This document shows positions 30,601 to 39,561 of a stretch of 64,000 bases of DNA, piece by piece. Location of the stretch: NCBI RefSeq assembly GCF_017916325.1, contig NC_090166.1:1444228-1508227 (forward strand), given 5' to 3'. The notes beneath the pieces are model-generated. The model was not told where the DNA came from. It saw only the letters and a program-made list of their open reading frames with translations, and did no database searches. This DNA comes from Leishmania martiniquensis (taxonomy: Eukaryota; Euglenozoa; Kinetoplastea; Trypanosomatida; Trypanosomatidae). Each line of letters opens with the position of its first letter. The stretch's first letter is position 1. The position numbers and the translations under genes are program-made.

Positions 30601-33600
30601 GACATGCACGTCCTTGTAGGGCGTCGGGTGCATGCTCACCTCATAGTTGGAAAGCCGGCCGAGCTCCAGCCGCCGGGCCGACTGCGGCAGCACGTTGCGT
30701 AGTAGCGTATCCTCCTGGAAGCTCGTCTCCGCCCGGAACGTGAAGAAGTGCGGCCCCTCCGGCATCCCGTGTGCTACGAAGTGCACCGCCTCGAGTTTCT
30801 TGAAGTTTTCGAACACGACCGCGTTCTCCTCCATCAGCAGACGGCACATGTGCGCCACGTCCGGCTGCGTTGACTCGCGTGAAACAGAGAAGAAGATGGT
30901 TGCGATGACGACGTCGTCGTTGTAGTGCAACACAACGTCTCGGAACGACGAGGCCAGTGTGGACTGGAGCAGCTTCTCATCGGGCAGCATGACACAGACG
31001 CCCCGCCCACTGCTCATTCTCGGAGACCCAACCGACGGCTCGTTACCCATGAGCAGCACCTCCGCATCCTCAATGGGCTCGAATGTGTAGCTGGCGTACC
31101 AGTTGGAGCCCTGCTTTAAGATGTCGAGGTCTGTGAGCTCGCTCTCGCCGCAGTACTCGCGGCGAATAAACAGCTCGAGGCATATCTGCACCAAATGCTC
31201 CATCTGAGTGTCGAACATGATGGAACAGAGCAGGTCGTAGCCGAAGCTGCTGTTGATTAGGCTGTGCAGGCTGCCCTTCTCCAGCGCCTCCGCGAACTGC
31301 GCCTTGCGCTCTGTAAAAGAGGGTAAAGAGCACATGCGGAGCAGATAGCGCGCCTGCAGCAGCAGTGAACCATACGCCAGCGACTTGAGGGTCACCAGCT
31401 TCGACAGCGTCCCTTTCAGGGACTTCAGCAGCAGTATGTTGCCCTCGAGGTACTTCAGCACGCTGCGCATCACATAATGGTGACATTCCTGATGGTGCGC
31501 GAAGTCCACCTGGAAGATGGACTCGTTGTCGTCAAGGGTGCTGCGCAGCATTTCAATGGCCGCCTGCCGGCTGCGCCCGTCAAAAGGCTGTTCAATGGCA
31601 ACGTAGCGTCCCACGATGGCGTCGATGATCACGCGGTACTTATCGCTCGGCGTCAACGGGCGATCCTCCGTCTCTTCGCACAACTCCGCCGGGATGAAGG
31701 GAAGGTGGATCGCTCTGAGTGTGACGGCCGACAGACCCAGCGAGGCGAGGTCGGCGAACGCCTTGCGCACGCGCTCCTCAATGGACACCTCCTTGAAGTG
31801 AAAGCCGTTGACGAGCACCCACAGCGACTCCGCGGCGCGGCGCGCGCGCGTGATGCCATCCGGTCGCTCGTACTGGCGGGCCAGCAGGAGCTCCGTCGGC
31901 CATGGATCTTTCATCTCCTGCGGCCGCGCGACTTTGCTGGGGTCATCCGGGGTGATCTCACCCAGCAGCGAGCCCATCACGATGGTGCTGCCCGCCACGG
32001 CGCGGTGGTGCAGCGTGCCACTCGCCCTGGCCCGCAGCGGCAGGATCATCTTCATCACCTCCACCTCGGCGAACGTGTCGCCCTCGTTGACGTGGCTGTC
32101 GTTTTCGATGACATAGCGCACCAGGCGACCAGGGACGGCGGCCATAATCTTCGTCGGGTCAACATCACCGGTAAAGTTCGTGACCTTTCCGCCGATGGTG
32201 ATGCGAAGGCTGTTCGGCTCTTCCGCGACGTAGGCGACGAGTGTCTTGTCGCCGATGGTCAGCTGCAGGGCTCCGGACTTGAGTATGCGGTAGGGCACCA
32301 GCACGACGCTGCCGTTCAAGGAGATGGCGTATTCGTTAAGGCTCACCATACCGGCACTCAGCGTGTATTTTTCTGAACGGCTCACGTAAGACTCCGTGTG
32401 GAGATTCGACAGGTACTCAGTGGACGGTACGTGGCCGGCGGTGAGGAAGGAAATGTATCTGTCCTTGTGCTCCTGCATCGAGCGCATATTGCGGTAGATA
32501 CTGGCAGCGATCAGCGCGGAGTAGATGCTGCGCGGCTGCGCGTGTTCCTCGGCGGATCTCTTTTCGATCATCCGGTCCAGCCAAGCCGTGTTTAAATCAC
32601 AGTCGCGAAAGTCGGGCGTCTCCAGCAGCTCCATGATGTACGGCGTCGACGTCCGGATTTCGCCGCGAACGACGAGGTTGCGGAGCGCCAGCACCATCCC
32701 GCGGCGCGCCTCTTCGCGGGTCTCGCCGGAGGAGAAGATGTGGCCGAACTGCGAGTCGGCGTACTGGTGAATTTGGCCTCCGGAGCCGACGGAGAAGTAG
32801 CCCCAGCACTCTCTGCTATTTTTGAAGGTGATTTCATCCACCTTGCCAGTGGTCGGTCGGAAGCCCTCGTCCGTGTCCTCAGCTGTCACGCGCACAGCGA
32901 TCGTGTGGCACCTGGGCGGCTGAATCTGGCCGGCCGAGAAGTCGATCGGGGTGGCGCCGTACGGATCCTCACCGAAGAACGCGCGCACCTCGGGTATGCG
33001 GTCGAGAGCGACACCCATGCCGACACAGAAGAGGGCAGCCGGCAGATTCACGCCCGATATCATCTCCGACACGGGGTGCTCCACCTGAATGCGCGGGTTC
33101 AGCTCCAAAAAAAAGAACTCGTGCGTCTGCTTGTCGTACATGTACTCCACCGTGCCTAAACCGCAGTACTTCACCGCACGGGCCAGCTGAATGGCCGCGC
33201 TCTCCATAGCCGCGATGATGGCCGGATCGATCCCGAAGGCGGGGCCCTCTTCGATAATCTTCTGGTGGCGCCGCTGCACACTGCAGTCGCGCGTGCGCAC
33301 GGAGATGCAGTTACCGTAGCAGTCGGCCAGCAACTGCACCTCCACGTGGCGCACATTCTCCAGCATGCGCATCACAAAGATGTGGCAGCCCTTGACCTCC
33401 TCGGAGACGGCGAAGAAGAGGTTCTTGACGTCTTTCAGAGATGTGCAACAGCGGATACCTTTCCCACCACCACCCTCAGACGCCTTGATCATCACGGGGA
33501 AGCCGATGCGGCGACACACCTCCTCGCACTCCTCCGGGGAGGTCACGTACGCCTTGTCGTACGCTGAGGCGTCCACTGTAAAGGTGCTCGCAGGAAGGCG

Positions 33601-34137
33601 GATACTGTCACCACTCCATGGCACCGTCGGCACGCCGTTGGACTGGGCCACAATCGTCGAGGCAATCTTGTCGCCCAACGTAAACATGGCTTCCTCCGAG
33701 GGGCCGAGAAAACTGACGCGCTTCGACTTGGCGCACTCGCGCGGCAGCGCCGGGTTCTCGGAGGCGTGGCCCCAGCCTGGGTAGATGGCGTCGCACATGT
33801 TCTGCAGCGCTGTCTGCATAATCACGTCGACGTTTGCATAGTTGCTGCTGTTCGGGCCTCCCGGTACGAGAATATGATTGTCCGCGAGTGAGATGAACTC
33901 GGCGTTCGCCTTCAGGTCCTCTGGAGTGGCCATCACCACGAACTGCACCGCCTCCGAGTCGCCCGTGTGCTCGTACATCCATGAGCGAATCGAGTCCATC
34001 CCTTTCACTGCCGCGAGCCCATTGTTGGCGATAAGAAGGCGTTTGATCGGCATCGTGGCCCCGAACGAGCAGCACATCTGCTGCATCGAGCTGTACCTGA
34101 ACCCCACGGGCGAGTCATTTTCCGTTGGCGCCTTCAT
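27631..34137 (-). CDS. ACC: Acetyl-CoA carboxylase, eukaryotic multidomain type
   Basis: The 2168-residue protein makes malonyl-CoA from acetyl-CoA, bicarbonate and ATP. Domains in order: biotin carboxylase from about residue 29 (MPIKRLLIANNG), with the Gly-rich ATP loop EGGGGKGIR (about 220), the catalytic RDCSVQRRHQK and the NPRIQVEHPVSE segment; biotin carrier with biotinyl Lys696 in EVMKM; a long central region; and carboxyltransferase N and C halves (STNSGARLGLSSEV near 1557, GGMRDMFDEVLKFGAS near 1889). All expected catalytic motifs seem intact and the length is family-typical. No mitochondrial presequence is obvious, so a cytosolic enzyme is inferred, feeding fatty-acid elongation. The open frame extends to 34170 only with a GTG; ATG 34137 (MKAPTENDSP) is used, and a later ATG at the start of the carboxylase domain is possible. 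Confidence 0.98.
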   Translation of the reverse strand: MKAPTENDSPVGFRYSSMQQMCCSFGATMPIKRLLIANNGLAAVKGMDSIRSWMYEHTGDSEAVQFVVMATPEDLKANAEFISLADNHILVPGGPNSSNYANVDVIMQTALQNMCDAIYPGWGHASENPALPRECAKSKRVSFLGPSEEAMFTLGDKIASTIVAQSNGVPTVPWSGDSIRLPASTFTVDASAYDKAYVTSPEECEEVCRRIGFPVMIKASEGGGGKGIRCCTSLKDVKNLFFAVSEEVKGCHIFVMRMLENVRHVEVQLLADCYGNCISVRTRDCSVQRRHQKIIEEGPAFGIDPAIIAAMESAAIQLARAVKYCGLGTVEYMYDKQTHEFFFLELNPRIQVEHPVSEMISGVNLPAALFCVGMGVALDRIPEVRAFFGEDPYGATPIDFSAGQIQPPRCHTIAVRVTAEDTDEGFRPTTGKVDEITFKNSRECWGYFSVGSGGQIHQYADSQFGHIFSSGETREEARRGMVLALRNLVVRGEIRTSTPYIMELLETPDFRDCDLNTAWLDRMIEKRSAEEHAQPRSIYSALIAASIYRNMRSMQEHKDRYISFLTAGHVPSTEYLSNLHTESYVSRSEKYTLSAGMVSLNEYAISLNGSVVLVPYRILKSGALQLTIGDKTLVAYVAEEPNSLRITIGGKVTNFTGDVDPTKIMAAVPGRLVRYVIENDSHVNEGDTFAEVEVMKMILPLRARASGTLHHRAVAGSTIVMGSLLGEITPDDPSKVARPQEMKDPWPTELLLARQYERPDGITRARRAAESLWVLVNGFHFKEVSIEERVRKAFADLASLGLSAVTLRAIHLPFIPAELCEETEDRPLTPSDKYRVIIDAIVGRYVAIEQPFDGRSRQAAIEMLRSTLDDNESIFQVDFAHHQECHHYVMRSVLKYLEGNILLLKSLKGTLSKLVTLKSLAYGSLLLQARYLLRMCSLPSFTERKAQFAEALEKGSLHSLINSSFGYDLLCSIMFDTQMEHLVQICLELFIRREYCGESELTDLDILKQGSNWYASYTFEPIEDAEVLLMGNEPSVGSPRMSSGRGVCVMLPDEKLLQSTLASSFRDVVLHYNDDVVIATIFFSVSRESTQPDVAHMCRLLMEENAVVFENFKKLEAVHFVAHGMPEGPHFFTFRAETSFQEDTLLRNVLPQSARRLELGRLSNYEVSMHPTPYKDVHVFKAAPKKAGASVLEHRMFARLALTPHDMGMAPWTEATDVDVGHMLAKCLAALQVARDDSTVSFPDSNHVFVKMIELTFDVRSLKHLLVAAAGTYQEKLKELGVREVELSFHVKVASGLIPMRVTATSPSGYGVSVHVYYESVSNGQVQLRRADTCEDVDYPSLNLLALSLEETMPTLSALGSSYGSLKLLRTVSKLEDLRELLPSEKEQEGSVNMIAESKETHPSVATLGPYPHLDPRQVKRLQARRADTTYVHDWPAVLNLIVQKDWAKLLCARGLPRTSMPKTPFCVTELFFSESSESLSAEKSSAKPCGMVVWMVEYAPPRFFDVASGTAPTRRVVAVANDITFQSGSFAVPEDRVFKAASVLARAQGLPFVYISTNSGARLGLSSEVKNRFLVEFTDDNQIAYLYLTKSDYEALREQKIQVEVEPLEVKGETRYVLKGVVGGPMEYLGVENLSGSGLVAGEMSKNYGEIPTISLVSGRSVGIGAYLNRLGRRIIQTDDSPLILTGAGALNRLLGKDVYMGNSQLGGKQIMVPNGVTHWCTRHDYSSARVLLQWLDYVPSVVNPRRCTPHRLFWAVDDPIDRDVTFCPMPNTPYDPRFLVTGLLGQTGLFDRGSWMETLEGWARTVVAGRATLGGIPCGVILVETRLTKKFDPADPADPTSTSSFITQAGQVWFPDSARKTADALDDFHHERLPCFILANWRGFSGGMRDMFDEVLKFGASIVDNLRVYTAPLFIYIPPAGELRGGAWVVVDPAVNHNGVVEMYCDPSSHGGVLEPSGVVEVKFRDKDVLDLIRRTRPELSAMEPMAARKIENDLLPQYQNAAVRFADLHDSHVRMKATGVVRDVIPWKNSRRHFYMKLQRKLKELEVANDMLEGRVVGSLAEGVRKVEERYASAHPDGPAWGTDDQQQLKWLEDLKGTWIEESSRCATPGNSERVKELERLLTEDASGPGAIEETLLKLFENPAIAEAAKGALDASFTLTSATTE

Positions 34138-35054
34138 TGCTATGAGAAACAACGCTTTGGAAATATCCACGATCGTGGCACGACGCGCGTGTGGTTCTCC
34201 GTAGCACTTCTGTGCGCGAGACCCGCCGTGCCGCTGCGGTCAGCTAGTTAAGATAGGCAAAGCTGCCGTTTCCCGGACTGATTTGTTCGCGCGCCTCTGA
34301 GCGAAGGAGAGACCGGAACAAGAGAGGATTTCACACGGGTGGGGTGTGTGGTGGGGGTGGGGGAGGAGCGAAGAGAAACACAACACAAATACGTTATCCC
34401 TGCTCCACTGCAGTGAGTGGGGCGGTGCGGGTGGGATGAGCGCGGCGACCTTTGGGAGGGGGGGCAGTGAAAGAGGGATGAGAGGGAAGGGAGGAATAGG
34501 GGGAGGAGCGCTTCAGAGGGCTCAGCCTGACGTGGCGGATGGCCGAGGAGAGCGACGTGCATCATACCCTCTCCCCACCCGCCCCATCCCCGATGGAGCC
34601 GCGGCTTCGAAGGGAAAAGAGGGATGTGAGGGGGGAGGGGAGGAGGAGAGACCGATCGTTCGCGCATGGGTGTGCCGCACCGCATCGGTCATTTCCGTGT
34701 ATAGGGACGCTTACGGAGAAACACCAATGAAAAGGCTGTGTTTAAGAATAGCACTCACGGCGCACGTCGGGGCTGCAGGGACGGCGCTGGCCTGCAGTGC
34801 TTGCCACCTCGCGTGCTCGTGGCGCCTTTTTTGTGTCTCTCCCTCTGTCTCTCTCGCACCGATACGCGCACCCATCAGAAACAAAACAGCGCACGTGTAC
34901 GCGCGAGAACAGTTGCGCATCGCTCTCTCACTTGCCACCGCAGTTGCCCCTTCACCAAACACCGAAAGCCCACCAGCGCAGCGCAGGGAGCGGAATGCTG
35001 CTGAGCGCTCGCGAAGGGGCTCGCGCGCCCTTCGACAATTTCCAACGGCCCCCC
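34138..35054. other. Intergenic region
   Basis: This is the acetyl-CoA carboxylase leader and the PP4R3-like 3' UTR. Purine-rich plus-strand blocks lie at 34342-34375, 34455-34510 and 34608-34655. No gene recognised. Confidence 0.55.
34297..34298 (-). promoter_or_regulatory. Predicted spliced-leader acceptor for acetyl-CoA carboxylase
   Basis: A pyrimidine-rich minus-strand tract (34301-34328) ends in GCTCAG with AG at 34298-34297, about 159 nt before the ATG. Confidence 0.45.
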
Positions 35055-37991
35055 TCAGGCCGCGGACTCCTCTGCACGCACCCGTTTCGCCTCCGCGTCC
35101 TCTTCCTCGTCGTCGTTCAGCTTCTCCGGGTCGGAGCGGCCACGCTTGATGCTCGACCGCCGCGGCAGGCGGTTCTCCTCGTCCTCCAGCAATGAGCCTC
35201 TGCCACTGGGCGGATCAGCGCACTCTAGAGCGGCCAACGTGGACGCCCCGAGAGGAGTAGGGGAGGCAGGGGATAGAACACCGGCGACGCCGCCGCTACT
35301 CTGGTCAGCCGCGCCAGGCGGAGAGTCGGCGGCACCGCTGGGGAGTGATGTCGATGCCTGCACTGACGGTGGCTCCGACTTATCGCCCTCCTCGTCGGCA
35401 TCATCGTCAATGCTGCTGAGAGACGCGAGCGGGTCGTCATCACTCCCATCGTCCTCGTCGCTCGTCGAGGCGGCAGAGTGGATCAGGTCGTGCAGACGTG
35501 CCTCGGCGTCGCTGTGTACGATCAGTGTGCCGAGCGGTGACTCGAGGCCAAAGTCGATCGCGGCGGCGTCGAATTCGGCGAAGTTCGGCATGGCGGAGCG
35601 CTCAACCGAGCTGGCAAGGCTTGAGGTCTCCACCTCGGCCAGCTGCGCCTGCTCTGGAGTCTCCGTCACTGCCTTCTGCAACCGTTCGTAGAGCACCGGC
35701 ACCTTCGTCGCCAGCCGTTCGCCAAACTGCAAGAGTAGGGCGGAGGCGACCGCTTCAAACGGTCGCACCGGCAGCGCTGACGTCGGGGACGACTGATCCG
35801 TCTTGCTGATCGAATCATCGCCGCGGAGGATGGTGACAAACGGGCTCGGGGCTAAGGAGCCACCGCTGATGACGGAGGAGGTGCCTTGAAGCTTCTCACG
35901 GTGGACCCCATCGCAGACGGCGGTGACCAGGTGCGCCAGTGATGCACTCAGCACATTGTCGCGGTGGCTGCATTGCAGATAGAGCAGCAGCGCCATGTGC
36001 AGCAGACTCGGAGTTGGACCCTCCGTGGCGAGAGCCACGAGGCACGCGTCGCGGCGATCGAGGACGGCCGCGAGGAAAGAGATGACAGAGGACTGCAAGT
36101 TGGCCATTCGCCGCTGCGGTGACACCAGCGTTGTGGCCAGTGCCGGCATTAGCTTTGACAACGTCAGCACCTCCAGCAGGCGGCTGCCGCGTGACGAATC
36201 TACCTTGGAGATGAGGATGGCCACAATGCGGAGGCCGTACACGATCTGACACTCTTGCACCAGCGACAGCTGAAGGGCGCCACCGGTCCCTGGGGGACAC
36301 ACACCATTACTGCCAGCCATTAGCGGGCCCGCGGCCGTCACACGCGCTGCCTGGTCCAGCAGCTGCACAAGGTGCGTAGCGAGGTAGAACAGCGGTGGGC
36401 GGTCCACAGTGTTGCCTTCGATCCAGAAGCGTAGCACCTCGTGCCGACGCGCCTCCAGCTGCGCATTGTCGCCGAACATAGCAAGCGTCAGCGGAATGCC
36501 GACGCCGCAGCACTGCACAGCATCAACGACGGACTGCGCTTCAGCGCTCGAGCGAACTAACGTGATGGCGCGCAGCAGCAGTTGCAAGAGGCACCGATCG
36601 GGGACGGCGTTCGCCTCGGCTACCAGATCCTCTACACATTCCGGAAAGTGTGAAGCACAGCTGTACAGCGTGTCGCACACAAGCTGCACCGCACGCGGTG
36701 GCTTCACTGCCCATTGCTGCACCGAGGAATGCACCAGTGCGCTGTCGTAGTACCGTAGTGCACACTCCAGCACGGTTGTCAGGAACGGCAGTACCCCGAC
36801 TCGCACGAGCGAGGAGAAGATCTCGGCCCGCGCGTCTATGCTTGCCATCGCGCTCTTCACCGTCTTGGTTAGGTCTGCGACGAAGGCCGTCAGCTCAAAG
36901 AGGTGCGCCAGCTTGCTGGGATCGATGGAGGCAGGATCGGCAGCAGGAGAGGCGAGGCGCACCCCCTCCACGGTCGTGCGGAAGGCGTCCGGGAGCGTGC
37001 TGGGCGACAAAACTATTTCGGTCAGCAAGTTCGCAGTGAAGCGCACCGTGTAGGTGCTCAGCAGGGACAGGGAGGGCGCATCGGCCGGCTCGAGGTGCAG
37101 CGGGATCAAATCCCTCAGGAACCCGCACGAGTACAGGACATGTATGCGCTGCAGCATCCCCTCGGAGAGGTTGCACGGGTTGTGAAAGGTCGCCCGCCGC
37201 TCCTCGAAGCTCACGAAGCCGCTCTCCTTGTCACGCCGGCCAAGGCCGTACTGCACAATGTCGATGCAGTCGTCGATGCGCTCATTCTCCACGAGCTGCG
37301 CCATTATTTTTCCCTCTGTGTTGTACGGCGACTGAAGGAGCGCGAGCACGATACGCGCGATAGACTCCATCGAGGCGGCGTCGTGCTTCTCCCTGCTGGC
37401 GTGGAAGAGCTGCACAAGCTTCGTGAAGTATTTCGGGTCCTCGCGGACGTATAGGCCAAAACGCTTATTCTGCGACTGCACCGCGTCCACGATGCCGGCG
37501 AGGTTGTGTGGGTGCACGAGAAACTTGTCCGCAAGCACTGGCACCCGCTCGTTCTGCACGCGGCGCAGCCGCTCCGCTTGCTGATACGACGTGATTTGGT
37601 GATAGATGAGGTCACAGTCGTCCTTGCTATCAAAGCAGCACGCAATTTCGTTGCTGACGGCATCGTCATGCCACAGCAGTATCGTCTCGCTTTGAATCGT
37701 GTACACGTCCTCCAGACTGACAAAACTGGAGAGGAGAAGGTCGTCGGGGCTGTCGATGGAGTAAATCTGCAGCCGTGCCGCGACCCTCGTGCCCGCCTCC
37801 TCGTCGGTCGCCTTTCCTCGCTTGCCGCCCCCTCCAGCGGACACGCCCGCGGCACCGATGGAGTCGTCCGCCAAGCTTATCGGCAGGTGCTCTTGAATGA
37901 CCGACACGATGCCGATCCCGATTTGAATCCACTCCCCGGTCTCATGAGCGGCGAACAGCTTCGCCTTTGCGGCTGAGACTGCCCTCTCCAT
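35055..37991 (-). CDS. Protein phosphatase 4 regulatory subunit 3 (SMEK/PP4R3-like)
   Basis: The 978-residue protein has the order of PP4R3/SMEK/Psy2. First comes an EVH1/PH-like domain (about 1-150, with a 25-residue low-complexity insert near residue 50) containing LQIYSIDSPDDLLLSS, the acidic YTIQSETILLWHDD and FDSKDDCDLIYHQI. The SMK-1 domain follows (about 155-340), starting near ADKFLVHPHNLAGIVDAV with EDPKYFTKLVQLFHASREK. A helical-repeat region comes next, then an acidic Ser/Asp/Glu-rich tail with a basic cluster near the end (RRSSIKRGRSDPEKL, EAKRVRAEE) that looks like a nuclear signal. PP4R3 targets PP4 phosphatase to substrates in DNA-damage and cell-cycle control. Start is ATG 37991 (MERAVSAAKAKLF). 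Sequence divergence is high but the domain order is clear. Confidence 0.85.
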   Translation of the reverse strand: MERAVSAAKAKLFAAHETGEWIQIGIGIVSVIQEHLPISLADDSIGAAGVSAGGGGKRGKATDEEAGTRVAARLQIYSIDSPDDLLLSSFVSLEDVYTIQSETILLWHDDAVSNEIACCFDSKDDCDLIYHQITSYQQAERLRRVQNERVPVLADKFLVHPHNLAGIVDAVQSQNKRFGLYVREDPKYFTKLVQLFHASREKHDAASMESIARIVLALLQSPYNTEGKIMAQLVENERIDDCIDIVQYGLGRRDKESGFVSFEERRATFHNPCNLSEGMLQRIHVLYSCGFLRDLIPLHLEPADAPSLSLLSTYTVRFTANLLTEIVLSPSTLPDAFRTTVEGVRLASPAADPASIDPSKLAHLFELTAFVADLTKTVKSAMASIDARAEIFSSLVRVGVLPFLTTVLECALRYYDSALVHSSVQQWAVKPPRAVQLVCDTLYSCASHFPECVEDLVAEANAVPDRCLLQLLLRAITLVRSSAEAQSVVDAVQCCGVGIPLTLAMFGDNAQLEARRHEVLRFWIEGNTVDRPPLFYLATHLVQLLDQAARVTAAGPLMAGSNGVCPPGTGGALQLSLVQECQIVYGLRIVAILISKVDSSRGSRLLEVLTLSKLMPALATTLVSPQRRMANLQSSVISFLAAVLDRRDACLVALATEGPTPSLLHMALLLYLQCSHRDNVLSASLAHLVTAVCDGVHREKLQGTSSVISGGSLAPSPFVTILRGDDSISKTDQSSPTSALPVRPFEAVASALLLQFGERLATKVPVLYERLQKAVTETPEQAQLAEVETSSLASSVERSAMPNFAEFDAAAIDFGLESPLGTLIVHSDAEARLHDLIHSAASTSDEDDGSDDDPLASLSSIDDDADEEGDKSEPPSVQASTSLPSGAADSPPGAADQSSGGVAGVLSPASPTPLGASTLAALECADPPSGRGSLLEDEENRLPRRSSIKRGRSDPEKLNDDEEEDAEAKRVRAEESAA

Positions 37992-39561
37992 AGCGCTACG
38001 GCCTCCTCCGACACGGAGGGAGGAGGGCCCAACGTATGTGCTTGGCGAGAGAGGAGGTGGGGCTGAGAGAACGCTGCTCCCCCGCCTAACCGTATCGGGT
38101 GCAGCGACAGCTGCCGTGGCTTCTATGTAACTGGAGAGTCGTGGCGTCGTCGGAGGGGGGAGGCAACGGCGCGCGCGTGGCCTGTGCCCCTCTGACTCTC
38201 TCCCTCGCTCGCTCGCTCGTGCTGGGCAATTCTATCTTTCGCACGGTACTTCTATTGATACACGCGTGCGTGGGGTGTTGAGACGGCCGGCAGTTGGCTG
38301 CTCTGCTCTTACTGAGATGAGAGGAGGACTGAGGGGAGTGGAGGGAGGGGAACGTGAGCCGCAGCACACGAGACGACGCCGACGGCCTTCAGAGCTGAAA
38401 GCCGATCCCTGAGTAACACACAGCAGGGGGTACGGGAGAACAGCGACCAGAGCAGCACTTTCACCGCACCGAATACGGACTGATACATGACAGCAACGAC
38501 AGATAAGAACGACGGCAACGCACAGAAAAAAAAAGCACAGCGACGCTCTCAGCGAACTGACAAGTCAACAGAAATGTGCTGCGCTCCGGAGCCCAAGTTC
38601 TTGTGCTATCGACTGAGGGACGGAAGGAAAGCAGTGCTTAGCAGGCCCTCGATATCGGTGTCTCCTCTATTCAGTAGCGCACGCCGCACCCGCCCCGCCT
38701 GTGCGTATGGAGGTGGGATGGGGGATGAAAAATCGGAGGCTGAAAACTCGGGGGAGGGGAGGGGGCCGAGCGGGGCAGCTGTCGATCGCGGCGACACGTG
38801 GGCGATACCCGGAAGGAGAGCCCAAGGCAAGAGCGGAGCAGAGGTAGCGATCGAGAGGAATGAGGGGGAGAGGGGGAGAGAGTCGGGAGCCGAAACGGCG
38901 CACATGCGAGGCAGGGGTGTCCGCGGGCGCCCGCTAAGGGGCTCGGGGGGGGCATGCGCGCTGCAGCTGCGCCTACGAGGCCCAGTGATGCGCAGTGGCG
39001 CCTCGCGTCTCTAATGCGTTTCCAAGCGGAGTTTGTGCATTCTAACCGCCAAAATGTGACTCGTACATAAACGTAATGGGAGGTTGGCGAGCAATGTCGT
39101 GCCCTCGCGCAACGGTGAAAGTGAGCAGAGGCGGACTAGAGGGCCAAAGGGGAGAGAGAGAGACGCGGGAGGGGGGGCGGAGGATGAAGCGACGGCGGGT
39201 ACCGTTCTCACAGCTCCAACGGAACAAAAGTTGCCCGCGTGTGCGCATGCGTTGGGGAGAGGCGCATGCGGGAGACCGGCAGAGGAACGGACGGGAGCGG
39301 GCGGGAGACAAAAAAAAAATAGGACAGAAACTGAGTGTAAAAAAGGGTGCTGACTGCCAAATTTGCACTCGAAGAAGAGCTGATTCGGCAGTGCGATTGC
39401 CCCGACAGAGAGGCAAAGGCGGCAACCCCATGGGAAGGGAAAGCCGTCCTCTTCGCAGCACGGAAGGCGGCACATCGCCATGATGGCATCGACGCACCGT
39501 GCGCCGCACTGCCCTTGGTCCCTCATTGCTCCCCACCCACCCACCCAGGTGCTCTGCTGAT
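37992..39561. other. Intergenic region
   Basis: These 1.57 kb contain a CTCG repeat (38202-38217), pyrimidine-rich minus-strand tracts (38323-38352, 38750-38766, 38864-38882) and A runs (38524-38534, 39309-39319). Open frames of up to 214 codons have no protein-like features. Confidence 0.55.

Noticed and set aside
29839..30702. Long plus-strand frames inside acetyl-CoA carboxylase
   Set aside because: Antisense shadows produced by GC-rich codon bias; the minus-strand gene explains the region.
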